Shown here piece after piece: positions 1 to 8,466 of a DNA stretch of 64,000 bases. Origin of the DNA: Clostridia bacterium (lineage in GTDB: Bacteria; Bacillota; Clostridia; Oscillospirales; CAG-382); assembly GCA_017399965.1 (NCBI GenBank), contig JAFQAP010000004.1:62001-126000 (forward strand). The letters are read 5' to 3'. The notes under the pieces are model-generated. The model had not been told where the DNA came from. It worked only from the letters and a program-made list of their open reading frames with translations, and made no database searches. Every line of letters begins with the position of its first letter. Within the stretch, counting starts at the first letter, position 1. Both the position numbers and the translations under genes were made by a program.

Positions 1-914
1 GGCTTTACGTTCCCGGCGGTACAGCGGCTTATCCTTCCACCGTGCTGATGGACAGTATTCCCGCAAAGATTGCAGGATGTCCCACAATAGTTATGACCAC
101 TCCTCCCGGTAAAGACGGTAAAGTAAACCCCGTAATTCTCGCCGCCGCAAAGACTGCGGGAGTTGACCGCATATTTAAGGTTGGCGGAGCGCAGGCAATT
201 GCATCCCTCGCCTACGGCACCGAAACGATTCCCAAGGTGGATAAAATCGTCGGTCCCGGTAACGCATTCGTTGCAGAAGCAAAAAAACAGGTTTACGGTC
301 AGGTTTCTATAGATATGATAGCAGGACCCAGCGAAATTCTGGTTATTGCAGATAAAAACAGCGTTCCCGCACACGTGGCGGCAGACCTGCTTTCCCAAGC
401 AGAACACGATGCAAACGCCAGCGCTGTTTTGGTAACCGACAGCATTGAACTTGCAAAAGCAACCCAAGAGGAGATCGAAAAACAGCTTGCACTTCTTCCC
501 AGACAGGATATAGCAAGAAGATCTGTCGATAACTACGGCAAGATAATCGTAACAGATAATTTACTTGATGCTATCGAAGTTTCCAACCGAATTGCCCCCG
601 AACATCTTGAATTGATGGTTGATCAGCCCTTTGATATTCTTGATAAGATCACAAACGCGGGCTCGGTATTTATGGGAAGAAATTGCCCCGAAGCCTTGGG
701 AGATTATTTTGCAGGACCTAACCACACCTTGCCTACGGGCGGTACCGCAAGGTTTTCCAGCCCTTTGTCGGTAGACGATTTCGTAAAAAAATCGCAGTTT
801 ACCTATTATACAAAGGATGCACTCAAAAAGATCGGCAAAAAGGTAGCCTTCTTTGCAAACAAAGAAGGTCTTGATGCCCACGCAAGAAGTGTAACCATAC
901 GCATTGAGGAATAG
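1..914 (+). CDS. hisD: Histidinol dehydrogenase, 5'-truncated by the window edge
   Basis: HisD oxidises L-histidinol to L-histidine in two NAD-dependent steps, the end of histidine synthesis. The open frame starts at base 3 and reads [16 protein letters not shown] before the first internal Met, a conserved HisD stretch, so the true start lies upstream. About 303 of the usual roughly 430 residues are visible. The motifs [37 protein letters not shown], the zinc-site region SQAEHDANA, and [14 protein letters not shown] are all present. The stop lies 2 nt before hisC, so this is one operon; hisG would be expected upstream but is outside the window. The identification is secure. Confidence 0.97.
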   Translation, partial: LYVPGGTAAYPSTVLMDSIPAKIAGCPTIVMTTPPGKDGKVNPVILAAAKTAGVDRIFKVGGAQAIASLAYGTETIPKVDKIVGPGNAFVAEAKKQVYGQVSIDMIAGPSEILVIADKNSVPAHVAADLLSQAEHDANASAVLVTDSIELAKATQEEIEKQLALLPRQDIARRSVDNYGKIIVTDNLLDAIEVSNRIAPEHLELMVDQPFDILDKITNAGSVFMGRNCPEALGDYFAGPNHTLPTGGTARFSSPLSVDDFVKKSQFTYYTKDALKKIGKKVAFFANKEGLDAHARSVTIRIEE

Positions 915-916
915 TT

Positions 917-1984
917 ATGAGCAAATTTCTTGATAAGCGTCTGCAGCAAACCAACGCTTATACCCCCGGCGAACAACCGAGAGATATACAGTACATTAAA
1001 CTTAATACCAACGAATCTCCTTACCCTCCCGCGCCCGAGGTATTAAAGGCGGTAAGCGAAAAAGATATAGCGAACTTGCGTCTTTATTCCGACCCTACCT
1101 GCAAAGTGCTTAAAGAAAAGCTGGCGGGTCTTTACGGTGTAAAGCCGCAAAACATATTTGTTTCCAACGGTTCCGACGATATTCTTAACTTCGCTTTCCT
1201 TGCTTTCGGCAGAAAATGCGGTGCTGTTTTTCCCGATATTTCTTACGGCTTTTACTCTGTGTTCGCACAGCTTCACGGCGTTGAATATTCGGAGCTCCCT
1301 TTAAAAGAAGATTTTACCGTAGATTACAAGGATTATCTTGGAATAAACAAATTTATTGCCATAGCAAATCCCAACGCTCCCACGGGAATATCGCTCCCCC
1401 TTTGGCAGATAGAAGAGATCGTTAAAAGCAATCCCGAAAATGTGGTGCTTATTGACGAAGCCTACGTAGATTTCGGCGGTGAAAGCTGTTATAAGCTGAC
1501 AGAAAAATACGATAATCTGTTGGTAGTGCGCACCTTTTCCAAATCCCGCTGTCTCGCCGGAGGGCGCTTGGGGTACGCTTTCGGATGTAAAGAGCTTATA
1601 GAGGATATTGAAAAGATCAAGTACTCTACAAATCCTTATAATATAAACAGACTTACTCTGTCTCTTGGCGAAGCTACCGTTGATAATGATAATTACTACA
1701 TGGAAAAATGTGCGGAGATAATACGTACAAGAGATAAAACGAAATCGGCTCTTGAAAACGAAGGATTTACTGTTTTGAACAGCAACACAAACTTTTTGTT
1801 TGCAAAAAGCCCCGATATAAGCGGTGAAAAGCTTTACCTTGAACTGAAGAGCAGAGGAATTCTTGTGCGCCATTTCAGCAAGGAAAGAATAAAAGATTTT
1901 AACCGTATTACCATCGGAACACCGCAAGAAATGGATCGTTTTGTTAAAGCGGTAAAAGAAATACTTTCCGGAGGAAAGAAATGA
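917..1984 (+). CDS. hisC: Histidinol-phosphate aminotransferase
   Basis: A PLP-dependent fold-type I aminotransferase of 355 residues that makes L-histidinol phosphate from imidazole-acetol phosphate and glutamate. Visible motifs are LNTNESPYPP near the N-terminus, VSNGSDDIL (about 83-91), ANPNAPTG (about 150-157), IDEAYVDF (about 179-186) and TFSKSRCLAGGRLGY with the Schiff-base lysine at K209. The length is normal for the family. It begins 2 nt after hisD and overlaps hisB by the 4 bases ATGA, which suggests translational coupling. No ambiguity beyond the usual overlap of HisC with other class I/II aminotransferases, which the context settles. Confidence 0.97.
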   Translation: MSKFLDKRLQQTNAYTPGEQPRDIQYIKLNTNESPYPPAPEVLKAVSEKDIANLRLYSDPTCKVLKEKLAGLYGVKPQNIFVSNGSDDILNFAFLAFGRKCGAVFPDISYGFYSVFAQLHGVEYSELPLKEDFTVDYKDYLGINKFIAIANPNAPTGISLPLWQIEEIVKSNPENVVLIDEAYVDFGGESCYKLTEKYDNLLVVRTFSKSRCLAGGRLGYAFGCKELIEDIEKIKYSTNPYNINRLTLSLGEATVDNDNYYMEKCAEIIRTRDKTKSALENEGFTVLNSNTNFLFAKSPDISGEKLYLELKSRGILVRHFSKERIKDFNRITIGTPQEMDRFVKAVKEILSGGKK

Positions 1985-2568
1985 GAAGCGCAATTATTAA
2001 CAGAAAAACAAAAGAAACAGACATCTTTCTTTCCCTTAACCTTGATGGCACGGGAAAAAGCAATATAAACACGGGATGCGGTTTTTTAAACCATATGCTT
2101 ACGTTGTTTGCTTCTCACGGCAGATTTGATCTTGACGTTACCTGCAAAGGCGATATTGACGTGGATTTTCACCATTCTGCGGAAGATATCGGAATTTGTC
2201 TCGGTCAGGCGTTTGAACAAGCCCTTGGAAGTAAAAAAGGAATTTACCGTTACGGAAGCTTTATACTTCCTATGGATGAAACCCTTATTCTTACTGCGGT
2301 AGACATCAGCGGAAGATGCTTTTTATGCTATGATCTTGATATTCCCACCCAAAAGATCGGCTCTTTTGATACCGAGCTCGTTGAGGAATTCTTTTACGCA
2401 TTCGTCAGAAACTGTCAAATGAGCCTGCACATCCGCAAGCTTGACGGCAAAAATTCACACCATATAGTTGAGGGTGCTTTTAAATCCGTTGCAAGATCAT
2501 TAAAGGCGGCGGTGGCGATAAATCCCGAAACAAAGGACGAAATACCTTCCACAAAGGGAGTTTTATAA
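1981..2568 (+). CDS. hisB: Imidazoleglycerol-phosphate dehydratase, monofunctional
   Basis: This 195-residue enzyme dehydrates imidazole-glycerol phosphate to imidazole-acetol phosphate and uses Mn bound by paired histidines. Both family signatures are visible: DFHHSAEDIGICLGQAF around H64/H65 and HHIVEGAFKSVARSLKAA near the C-terminus. The length fits the dehydratase alone; the N-terminal histidinol-phosphatase domain found in enteric HisB is absent. The phosphatase step must therefore be supplied elsewhere, for example by a PHP-type HisK. The gene shares ATGA with hisC and its stop shares one base with the start of hisH (TAATG). Confidence 0.97.
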   Translation: MRSAIINRKTKETDIFLSLNLDGTGKSNINTGCGFLNHMLTLFASHGRFDLDVTCKGDIDVDFHHSAEDIGICLGQAFEQALGSKKGIYRYGSFILPMDETLILTAVDISGRCFLCYDLDIPTQKIGSFDTELVEEFFYAFVRNCQMSLHIRKLDGKNSHHIVEGAFKSVARSLKAAVAINPETKDEIPSTKGVL

Positions 2569-3185
2569 TGATAGGTATAATTGATTACGGCGTGGGAAAC
2601 CTTTTTTCCCTTTCATCTTCATTTACCGCTATCGGTGAAGAGGTGTTTATTTCCGCCGATAAAGATATGCTTAATAAAGCAGATAAGCTTATTCTTCCCG
2701 GTGTGGGCGCTTTCGGCGACGCTGTCAGAAAGCTGAAAGACAGCGGGCTGGATGTTTTTGTAAAGGAAAAAGCGGCTTCCGGCACTCCCCTTTTGGGAAT
2801 TTGTCTGGGTATGCAGCTGCTTTTTGAAAAAAGCTTTGAATACGGTGAACACGATGGGCTTGGACTTTTAAAGGGCGCGGTAATGCCTATGAGCAAATTT
2901 ACACAAAGCCTTAAACTTCCCCATATGGGTTGGAACAAGCTTCATATTACAAACCAAAAAAGCATTCTTATGAAAAACACATCGGAAGGCGAACACGTTT
3001 ACTTTGTACACTCTTTTTGCGCGGTAGGATGCGAAGATTCTCTCGCAGCAATTTCGGAATACGGTTTTAACGTAACTGCTGCTGTGGAAAAAGAAAACGT
3101 ATACGGCTGCCAGTTCCATCCCGAAAAAAGCGGCGAAGCGGGACTGAAAATACTTAAAGCGTTTTGCAAGGAAGGCAGGTTGTAA
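2568..3185 (+). CDS. hisH: Imidazole glycerol phosphate synthase, glutamine amidotransferase subunit
   Basis: A class I glutaminase subunit of 205 residues that passes ammonia to HisF. The catalytic triad is readable: the nucleophile C79 in GICLGMQLLFE, and H184 and E186 in CQFHPEKSG. The N-terminal DYGVGNL and PGVGAFGDA (oxyanion region) are typical. It overlaps hisB by one base and ends 4 nt before hisA; the HisF partner follows two genes later in the same operon. Length and motifs are ordinary. Confidence 0.97.
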   Translation: MIGIIDYGVGNLFSLSSSFTAIGEEVFISADKDMLNKADKLILPGVGAFGDAVRKLKDSGLDVFVKEKAASGTPLLGICLGMQLLFEKSFEYGEHDGLGLLKGAVMPMSKFTQSLKLPHMGWNKLHITNQKSILMKNTSEGEHVYFVHSFCAVGCEDSLAAISEYGFNVTAAVEKENVYGCQFHPEKSGEAGLKILKAFCKEGRL

Positions 3186-3189
3186 CTGA

Positions 3190-3903
3190 ATGAATATTTT
3201 TCCTGCAATAGATCTGTTTGGCGGTAAAGCGGTGCGTTTGTATAAGGGCGATTACGCACAAATGACGGTATACAACGATGATCCTGTTTTCGTTGCCGGC
3301 GATTTTAAAGCCTGCGGCGCAAAGCATATACACCTTGTTGACCTTGAGGGTGCAAAGAGCGGCGTTCCCGCCAACCAGAAGACCATAAAAAAAATATGCG
3401 CCACATTCGGCGGTTTTGTTGAGGTTGGCGGCGGTATAAGAAATATGGACACAGTTGACGCATATATAAATGCGGGCGTGGACAGAGTTATTTTGGGTAC
3501 AGCCGCAGTAACGGACAAGGTGTTTTTAAAAAATGCCATTGCAAAGCACGGAAATAAAATTGCCGTGGGCGTTGATCTTAAAGACGGGTATGTTGCCATC
3601 AAAGGCTGGACAGAGGTTTCCGATATAACCGCAAAAGATTTCTTTGAAGAAATGACAGCTCTTGGCGTGACCGCGGTCATATGTACAGATATTTCCAAAG
3701 ACGGTGCCATGCAGGGCACCAACCGTGAGTTATACAAAGAGCTTTCGGGTATGTTCGATATCGATATTATTGCATCCGGCGGTGTTTCAAGCATAGCAGA
3801 CGTGCGTGCACTTACCGAAATGGGCATTTACGGTGCAATTATCGGCAAAGCATATTACACCGGAGCCATTGACTTGAAAGAAGCTGTTGAGGTGGCAAAA
3901 TGA
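3190..3903 (+). CDS. hisA: ProFAR isomerase
   Basis: HisA isomerises ProFAR to PRFAR by an Amadori rearrangement. The 237-residue protein is a single beta/alpha barrel built from two half-barrels that each start with a similar DL motif. The catalytic aspartates are D8 (IFPAIDLFGGKAV) and D129 (AVGVDLKDG), and the phosphate-binding VGGGIRN and ASGGVSS loops are present. A distinction from the bifunctional PriA type cannot be made rigorously by eye, but hisA inside a his operon favours plain HisA. It overlaps hisF by ATGA. Confidence 0.96.
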   Translation: MNIFPAIDLFGGKAVRLYKGDYAQMTVYNDDPVFVAGDFKACGAKHIHLVDLEGAKSGVPANQKTIKKICATFGGFVEVGGGIRNMDTVDAYINAGVDRVILGTAAVTDKVFLKNAIAKHGNKIAVGVDLKDGYVAIKGWTEVSDITAKDFFEEMTALGVTAVICTDISKDGAMQGTNRELYKELSGMFDIDIIASGGVSSIADVRALTEMGIYGAIIGKAYYTGAIDLKEAVEVAK

Positions 3904-4658
3904 TAACAAAACGTATTATCCCATGCCTTGACGTAAAAAACGGCCGTGTGGTTAAGGGCGTTAATTTTGAAGGTCTTTCCGACGTTTCGAGTCCTGTTGC
4001 TCTGGCAAAATATTACAGCGATAATATGGCAGACGAATTGGTATTTTACGATATTACCGCATCTGCCGAAGGAAGAAAGCTTTTTACGGACATACTTACC
4101 GAAGTTGCAAGCACCATTTTTATCCCCCTTACTGTGGGCGGAGGTATTAATACCACCGATGATTTCGACAGAGTGCTAAAATGCGGTGCAGATAAAGTAA
4201 GTGTTAACTCCGGCGCAATAAAGGATCCCGGCCTGGTTTCCGCCGCCGCAAGAAAATACGGCGACCAATGCGTGGTGTTGTCCGTAGATATAAAACGTGT
4301 TGACGGTATTTTCCGTGTTTTTGCCAAAGGCGGCAGAGAAAACACGGGAATGGAAGCTATAAGCTGGATAAAAAAATGTGTTTCAAACGGCGCAGGCGAG
4401 GTTGTAGTCAACTCTATAGATACGGACGGCGTTAAAAAAGGCTTTGACCTTGAAATGCTGGAAGCGGTATGCAACGCAGTTTCGGTTCCCGTTATCGCGT
4501 CCGGCGGTGCGGGAAAAAAAGAAGATTTTGTGAAGCTTTTTAAAGCGCTTCCGGGAGTTGATGCAGGCTTGGCAGCTTCTATTTTCCATTTCGGCGAAGT
4601 TAAAATTCAAGATCTTAAGCACACTTTAAGAAAAAATGATATTGAGGTGAGATTATAA
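3900..4658 (+). CDS. hisF: Imidazole glycerol phosphate synthase, cyclase subunit
   Basis: The synthase subunit joins PRFAR and ammonia from HisH to give imidazole-glycerol phosphate and AICAR, which feeds purine synthesis. It has 252 residues and forms a beta/alpha barrel. The catalytic residues D11 ([14 protein letters not shown]) and D130 (LSVDIKR) are both in place, with phosphate loops LTVGGGI and ASGGAGK. It starts inside the hisA stop region and its TAA overlaps the hisIE start by one base, so hisA-F-IE are probably coupled in translation. Confidence 0.97.
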   Translation: MITKRIIPCLDVKNGRVVKGVNFEGLSDVSSPVALAKYYSDNMADELVFYDITASAEGRKLFTDILTEVASTIFIPLTVGGGINTTDDFDRVLKCGADKVSVNSGAIKDPGLVSAAARKYGDQCVVLSVDIKRVDGIFRVFAKGGRENTGMEAISWIKKCVSNGAGEVVVNSIDTDGVKKGFDLEMLEAVCNAVSVPVIASGGAGKKEDFVKLFKALPGVDAGLAASIFHFGEVKIQDLKHTLRKNDIEVRL

Positions 4659-5305
4659 TGATAAACGTAAACGAACTGAAATTTGATAAAGACGGACTTA
4701 TTCCCGCAATCGTTGTTGACAACGCAAGCGGCGACGTGCTTACCCTTGCATATATGAACAAGGAAAGTCTTGAAATCTCTCTGCAAAAAAAGCTAACTTG
4801 CTTTTACAGCCGTTCCAGACAATGTCTGTGGCTTAAGGGGGAGACCAGCGGAAACTACCAACACATTGTTTCCATAACCGCAGATTGTGATAAAGACGCA
4901 CTTGTTATAAAGGTAAACAAAGACGGTCCCGCCTGCCATACGGGTACGGACTCCTGCTTCAACACTCCCCTGCTTGTTGCGGAAGAGGGCGCACCGTTTT
5001 CGATGAACGGTTTGTACGAACTGCTGCTCGACAGAAAGGCAAAGCTTCCCGAAGGCTCATACACCACTTACCTCTTCCAAAAAGGCATTGATAAGATACT
5101 GAAAAAAGTGGGCGAAGAAACTACCGAAGTTATTATAGCTGCCAAGGCAGACGATAAGCGGGACACGGTATACGAGATCGCAGACCTGGCATACCACGTA
5201 ATGGTTTTGATGGTTCAAATGGGTATAACCGTAGACGATATCAAAAACGAGCTTGCCTCCCGCCACGTTATCGACCACAAGGTTAAACAAGAAAAAATGA
5301 CCTGA
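4658..5305 (+). CDS. hisIE: Bifunctional phosphoribosyl-AMP cyclohydrolase / phosphoribosyl-ATP pyrophosphatase
   Basis: This 215-residue protein fuses the second and third enzymes of the pathway. Residues about 1-110 are the HisI cyclohydrolase, with [27 protein letters not shown] and the metal-binding cysteines in [10 protein letters not shown]. Residues about 115-215 are the MazG-like HisE pyrophosphatase with [18 protein letters not shown] and [10 protein letters not shown]. It is the last gene of the his operon, and an intrinsic terminator follows 11 nt after its stop. Confidence 0.97.
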   Translation: MINVNELKFDKDGLIPAIVVDNASGDVLTLAYMNKESLEISLQKKLTCFYSRSRQCLWLKGETSGNYQHIVSITADCDKDALVIKVNKDGPACHTGTDSCFNTPLLVAEEGAPFSMNGLYELLLDRKAKLPEGSYTTYLFQKGIDKILKKVGEETTEVIIAAKADDKRDTVYEIADLAYHVMVLMVQMGITVDDIKNELASRHVIDHKVKQEKMT

Positions 5306-5315
5306 TAAAAGCACG

Positions 5316-5341
5316 AAAGCTGTCCGCAAAAGGACAGCTTT
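5316..5341 (+). terminator. Bidirectional intrinsic terminator after the his operon
   Basis: A perfect 10-bp stem (AAAGCTGTCC / GGACAGCTTT) with a 6-nt loop sits between the his operon and the convergent YgjV-like gene. The T-rich tract is modest on the + side, so efficiency is uncertain, but the position between convergent genes supports a terminator serving both strands. Confidence 0.8.
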
Positions 5342-5349
5342 AGTTTATG

Positions 5350-5895
5350 CTAATTTTTCTTTCTGTCAAGACGTATCATACCGATAATTATGGAACAGCC
5401 GCAAAATATTTCACATATAATTCCGCCGATAGAGAAATTAAATATATTATAAATAAGCCAGGAAGGCACGCTGTAGATAAGACCCAGCTTGCGCACTGAG
5501 GCGGCGTCCTTCAAACGAAAGCTTACGGTAGTGGCGAACATTCCTATAATAGGTAAAAACTCTATAACGGCGTTAAGCAGCGTGAAATCCTTATCGAACA
5601 CGGTAAACGTTAAAAGATAAGAAAGCAGATACACCGTCGTAAAGCCGATAAGCCACGAAATGTGCTCGGAACGGAATTTTTCTTTGTGCATATATACGAT
5701 AGCACGTATTATTGCCACGAAATTGAGAAGTGCACCTACATACGCGCCAAGCAAAAGATAGCTTACGGTAAATAAGGATGCACCTGCAAGCTGGCAGGTG
5801 ATTACGCGCTTTTGTGTTTTTTGCTGAAAGGAAAGAACATTGCAAGCCATACCGAGAACGCTTACGGTCTGGGCGATTATTTCAACTGTGTTCAT
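5350..5895 (-). CDS. YgjV-family inner membrane protein
   Basis: A hydrophobic protein of 181 residues with about six predicted membrane helices and no soluble domain. The N-terminus (IAQTVSVLGMACNVLSFQQK) resembles the YgjV (Imp-YgjV) family: an N-terminal helix pair, a conserved QxK turn after the first helices, and VPSWLIYN in the last third. The biochemical function of the family is not established. The start overlaps the stop of the upstream metallophosphoesterase by 4 nt, so the two form a small operon. The gene ends at the shared terminator with hisIE. Confidence 0.75.
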   Translation of the reverse strand: MNTVEIIAQTVSVLGMACNVLSFQQKTQKRVITCQLAGASLFTVSYLLLGAYVGALLNFVAIIRAIVYMHKEKFRSEHISWLIGFTTVYLLSYLLTFTVFDKDFTLLNAVIEFLPIIGMFATTVSFRLKDAASVRKLGLIYSVPSWLIYNIFNFSIGGIICEIFCGCSIIIGMIRLDRKKN

Positions 5896-6611
5896 ATAGT
5901 GTCTTCCTTTGGAATTAATTTTAGTTTAATGACTTCCGGCGCATTGTTTATACGGGGTATCCTGTGTGCGTTGCCGATACCTCTGCCCACAATAAGACGT
6001 CTTTCGTAGATACCGCCGGAATATTTTGGGAATATTCCCTGCCCCGGTGCGTACACGCCTCTGCCAAAAAATCGCCATTGACCGCCGTGGGCGTGTCCGG
6101 AAAGCACAATGTCAACGGAAAGCGGACGGATATACTTTTTATAATACTCGGGATGGTGGGATAGAAGAATTTTGTATTCCGTCTTGCTTGAAAAACCGTC
6201 TAACCAAGATGTTTCAGGTATACCATCTGTTAAAAAACCGGAGGTAAGGCCGCCGATAAGCAGGTTTCTGAAAACGGTGTATGAATTATCCAAAAGTGTT
6301 GCTCCTGTTTCCGCAACGGCTTTATGAATATCCCCCTCATATCTTCCCTCGTGATTTCCCAAAGAACAAAAGACGGGATATTTTTCGGAAAGAGATTTCA
6401 GAAATTCAAAGCCCCTTGTGTAAAAAGACATATTGTGCATAAAATCTCCGCCCACAAGCACCGCATCCGGCAATATGCTTTTCACCGCCTGCAAAACGGG
6501 TTTGTTTTCGCAATGGTGAAGATCCGAAACAAATGCAAAGCAAAGCTCTTCTTTAACCGGAGCGGATACTGTATATTCCGTTATCTTTAATCCCGAAAGG
6601 TCGTTACGCAT
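5892..6611 (-). CDS. Calcineurin-like metallophosphoesterase (YkuE/YaeI-like)
   Basis: A 239-residue dinuclear-metal phosphoesterase. The ligand motifs appear in family order: DLHH (D30, H32), GGDFMHN (D56), GNHEG (N86, H87), SHHPEY (H152) and GHAHGGQ (H173, H175). The GHAHGGQ end motif is typical of the small YkuE/YaeI-like branch, some of which act on envelope lipids. There is no clear signal peptide, so it is probably cytoplasmic or membrane-associated through partners. It is the first gene of a two-gene operon with the YgjV-like gene. The substrate cannot be told from sequence. Confidence 0.85.
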   Translation of the reverse strand: MRNDLSGLKITEYTVSAPVKEELCFAFVSDLHHCENKPVLQAVKSILPDAVLVGGDFMHNMSFYTRGFEFLKSLSEKYPVFCSLGNHEGRYEGDIHKAVAETGATLLDNSYTVFRNLLIGGLTSGFLTDGIPETSWLDGFSSKTEYKILLSHHPEYYKKYIRPLSVDIVLSGHAHGGQWRFFGRGVYAPGQGIFPKYSGGIYERRLIVGRGIGNAHRIPRINNAPEVIKLKLIPKEDTI

Positions 6612-6686
6612 AAAAAGTCCCTTTAATATTATACTTTTTGCAGTATACCATTATTTTTATATACTTTCAATACCGTTTTTTATAAA

Positions 6687-6731
6687 AACAACACCTCCCT
6701 CTGACAAAAGATGTCTTTGGGAGGCGTTGTT
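6687..6731 (-). terminator. Intrinsic terminator of the lipoprotein gene
   Basis: Reading leftwards, AACAACGCCTCCC pairs with GGGAGGTGTTGTT (13 bp, one G-U) around a 19-nt loop, followed by a T-rich run. It lies just past the stop of the repeat lipoprotein gene and before the metallophosphoesterase gene, so it separates the two-component cluster from that operon. Confidence 0.85.
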
Positions 6732-6767
6732 ACTTTGGGGTGAATTCAAAAAGGATTTAAGGGAAAA

Positions 6768-8351
6768 TCAGTCGTTATTGTATTTTTCTATAAGCGCATC
6801 AAAGAAAGCGCACTCTTCCTCGGTAAGGATAAGCATACCGCCTGCAGTATCGTAGATTCTGTCTACGCTGTAGTTAAAGCCACGTCCGTTTATATTAAGC
6901 CGTGCGGTGATCTCGTGGGAATCGTAATCACGCTTTTGCCAAGGCTCATCGCGGCTAAGGATCTCGAAGATGCGGTCAATCTCTTCTTCGGTGATATCTG
7001 TTGCCCAAACCAATTCATCCTGAGCGAAAGGATTAAAGGGATAAAATTCGATCTCTTTGATCTCGCCGTGGTAAATTTCAAAATAATTATCATATTTTTC
7101 TGCGATAGAAGCAACTATTTCATTCTGTTCGTCCGTAAGAGGCATATAAGTTCCGGAGGTGGAATAGATAAATCCGTCTCTGTAATTGAAGCCTGCTCCG
7201 TCTAAATTAAATCTGCATATGACGGGATCCACAGAAACACCTCTTTCCCAAGGAGTATCGCAATTGAGAATAGCGATAAGCGCTTCGCAGTCCTCTGCGG
7301 AAATATCGGAGCATACCTGATACTGGGAATAATCGCCAGCGTGAATGGTAATGCTTTCAACAGGGAAATTGAATACTCTGTCAAAATAACCTTCGCGCTT
7401 AAAAGAAGTAATTTCCGTTGTGGGATATAAGGTAGTATAAGTGGAAGCGTCTTCGCCGATATGATACATTTTATATGAATCAACGTATCTGTAGTTATAC
7501 GAATCGGCAACCAGAGGCGCTTCGATTATAAAGTAAGGTGCGGAAATGGAATTACCTTCAAAGTCAAATACGAAATCGGGATCGGGATTCATCATTGCCA
7601 TGTGCTCATCTGCAACAGCACCGTACTCGGCAGACAATCTTTGATTGTATTCTGCGCCGATCTCCGTGCCGCCGTCAAGAGAAAGTACAAACCAGTTTTT
7701 GGTCTTAAGGAAATTTTCCTGATCATTAATACCGTCGCCTTCATAGCTGTACATATGCTCAAACTCCATAGTTTCGGGATGAGAAAGAACGCCGAAATAC
7801 ATATGTGTCAATCCGGAATCAAGAGCATACAGACGGTAAACGATTATGGAATATATATCCCTTACCATCTTGCTGTAGTTGATATCGGAATCGGGCTCGC
7901 AGGTGGTTATAACACCGGTATCGTTACAGGTGAATACGTTAATATCCAACTGTTTTGCAAGGTCTGCGTTCAACACCACGGTGTCGTAGGCAAAATAGAT
8001 ACGCACGGAATCATTGATGATATAAAGTATTTCATCATAGGTAACGGCATTTCTTTTGCCGTTTACTCTTACGGCAAGTAATTCGCTCAACTGTTCTTCA
8101 GTAAAAACGGTAACTTCTTTGCCGTCTTCGGAGTAGTGCAGATACTTTGCGTGCTTTTCCTGCATTGAATCCTGAGATACGGGTGCGTCTTCTATAACCG
8201 CATCCCCAAAGCTGTTTTCGAAATCTTCGGATGCGTAAGGCTTTTCATCTCCCGTCTCTGCCGCAAGGGCGTACATACAGCCGGTGAGAGCCAACACAGA
8301 AGCCAAAACAAGACACAATGCAACAATAACTGTTCTTCGGTTGCTTTTCAA
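6768..8351 (-). CDS. Putative lipoprotein with a duplicated C-terminal module, linked to a two-component system
   Basis: I do not recognise the family. The chosen start is a TTG at 8349-8351 with GGAGG 8 nt upstream; it gives 527 residues starting MKSNRRTVIVALCLV. A longer frame exists but has no ribosome site. A lipoprotein signal ends in LALTGC with the lipidated Cys at position 25. Residues about 345-423 and 448-526 are tandem copies of one module, sharing an IL-x-x-D-x-PW core, a GxGFNY strand and an IxEKYxN end. The gene follows the histidine kinase, with phased repeats in between that resemble those before the regulator gene. It may be an extracytoplasmic sensor accessory or a target of the system; this is inference. 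Confidence 0.7.
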   Translation of the reverse strand: MKSNRRTVIVALCLVLASVLALTGCMYALAAETGDEKPYASEDFENSFGDAVIEDAPVSQDSMQEKHAKYLHYSEDGKEVTVFTEEQLSELLAVRVNGKRNAVTYDEILYIINDSVRIYFAYDTVVLNADLAKQLDINVFTCNDTGVITTCEPDSDINYSKMVRDIYSIIVYRLYALDSGLTHMYFGVLSHPETMEFEHMYSYEGDGINDQENFLKTKNWFVLSLDGGTEIGAEYNQRLSAEYGAVADEHMAMMNPDPDFVFDFEGNSISAPYFIIEAPLVADSYNYRYVDSYKMYHIGEDASTYTTLYPTTEITSFKREGYFDRVFNFPVESITIHAGDYSQYQVCSDISAEDCEALIAILNCDTPWERGVSVDPVICRFNLDGAGFNYRDGFIYSTSGTYMPLTDEQNEIVASIAEKYDNYFEIYHGEIKEIEFYPFNPFAQDELVWATDITEEEIDRIFEILSRDEPWQKRDYDSHEITARLNINGRGFNYSVDRIYDTAGGMLILTEEECAFFDALIEKYNND

Positions 8352-8359
8352 AATTGTTT

Positions 8360-8364
8360 CCTCC
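8360..8364 (-). promoter_or_regulatory. Ribosome binding site that fixes the TTG start of the lipoprotein
   Basis: GGAGG on the minus strand lies 8 nt before a TTG codon that begins a standard lipoprotein signal peptide. The longer upstream reading would add 16 residues with no hydrophobic character and no ribosome site. Confidence 0.75.
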
Positions 8365-8422
8365 GTTTCGGAAAATATTTGCGGTCTTTCAACCTGCAAA
8401 CATATATTAAAGCCCTTTTGTA

Positions 8423-8466
8423 TTTAAGTTGTTTTCGAGTTGTAATCAACTTGTAAAATCAACTGT
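8423..8466 (-). promoter_or_regulatory. Phased direct repeats upstream of the lipoprotein gene (candidate response-regulator operator)
   Basis: Read on the minus strand the stretch breaks into CAGTTGATTTTA, CAAGTTGATTA, CAACTCGAAAA and CAACTTAAATA, with periods of 12, 11 and 11 bp. A near-identical unit, CAACTTGATAA, lies upstream of the response regulator gene. Direct repeats at about 11 bp are the usual binding layout of OmpR/PhoB-type regulators. The repeats overlap the last codons of the kinase gene. A weak TTGATT/TAAATA promoter with 17-bp spacing is embedded. Confidence 0.55.
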
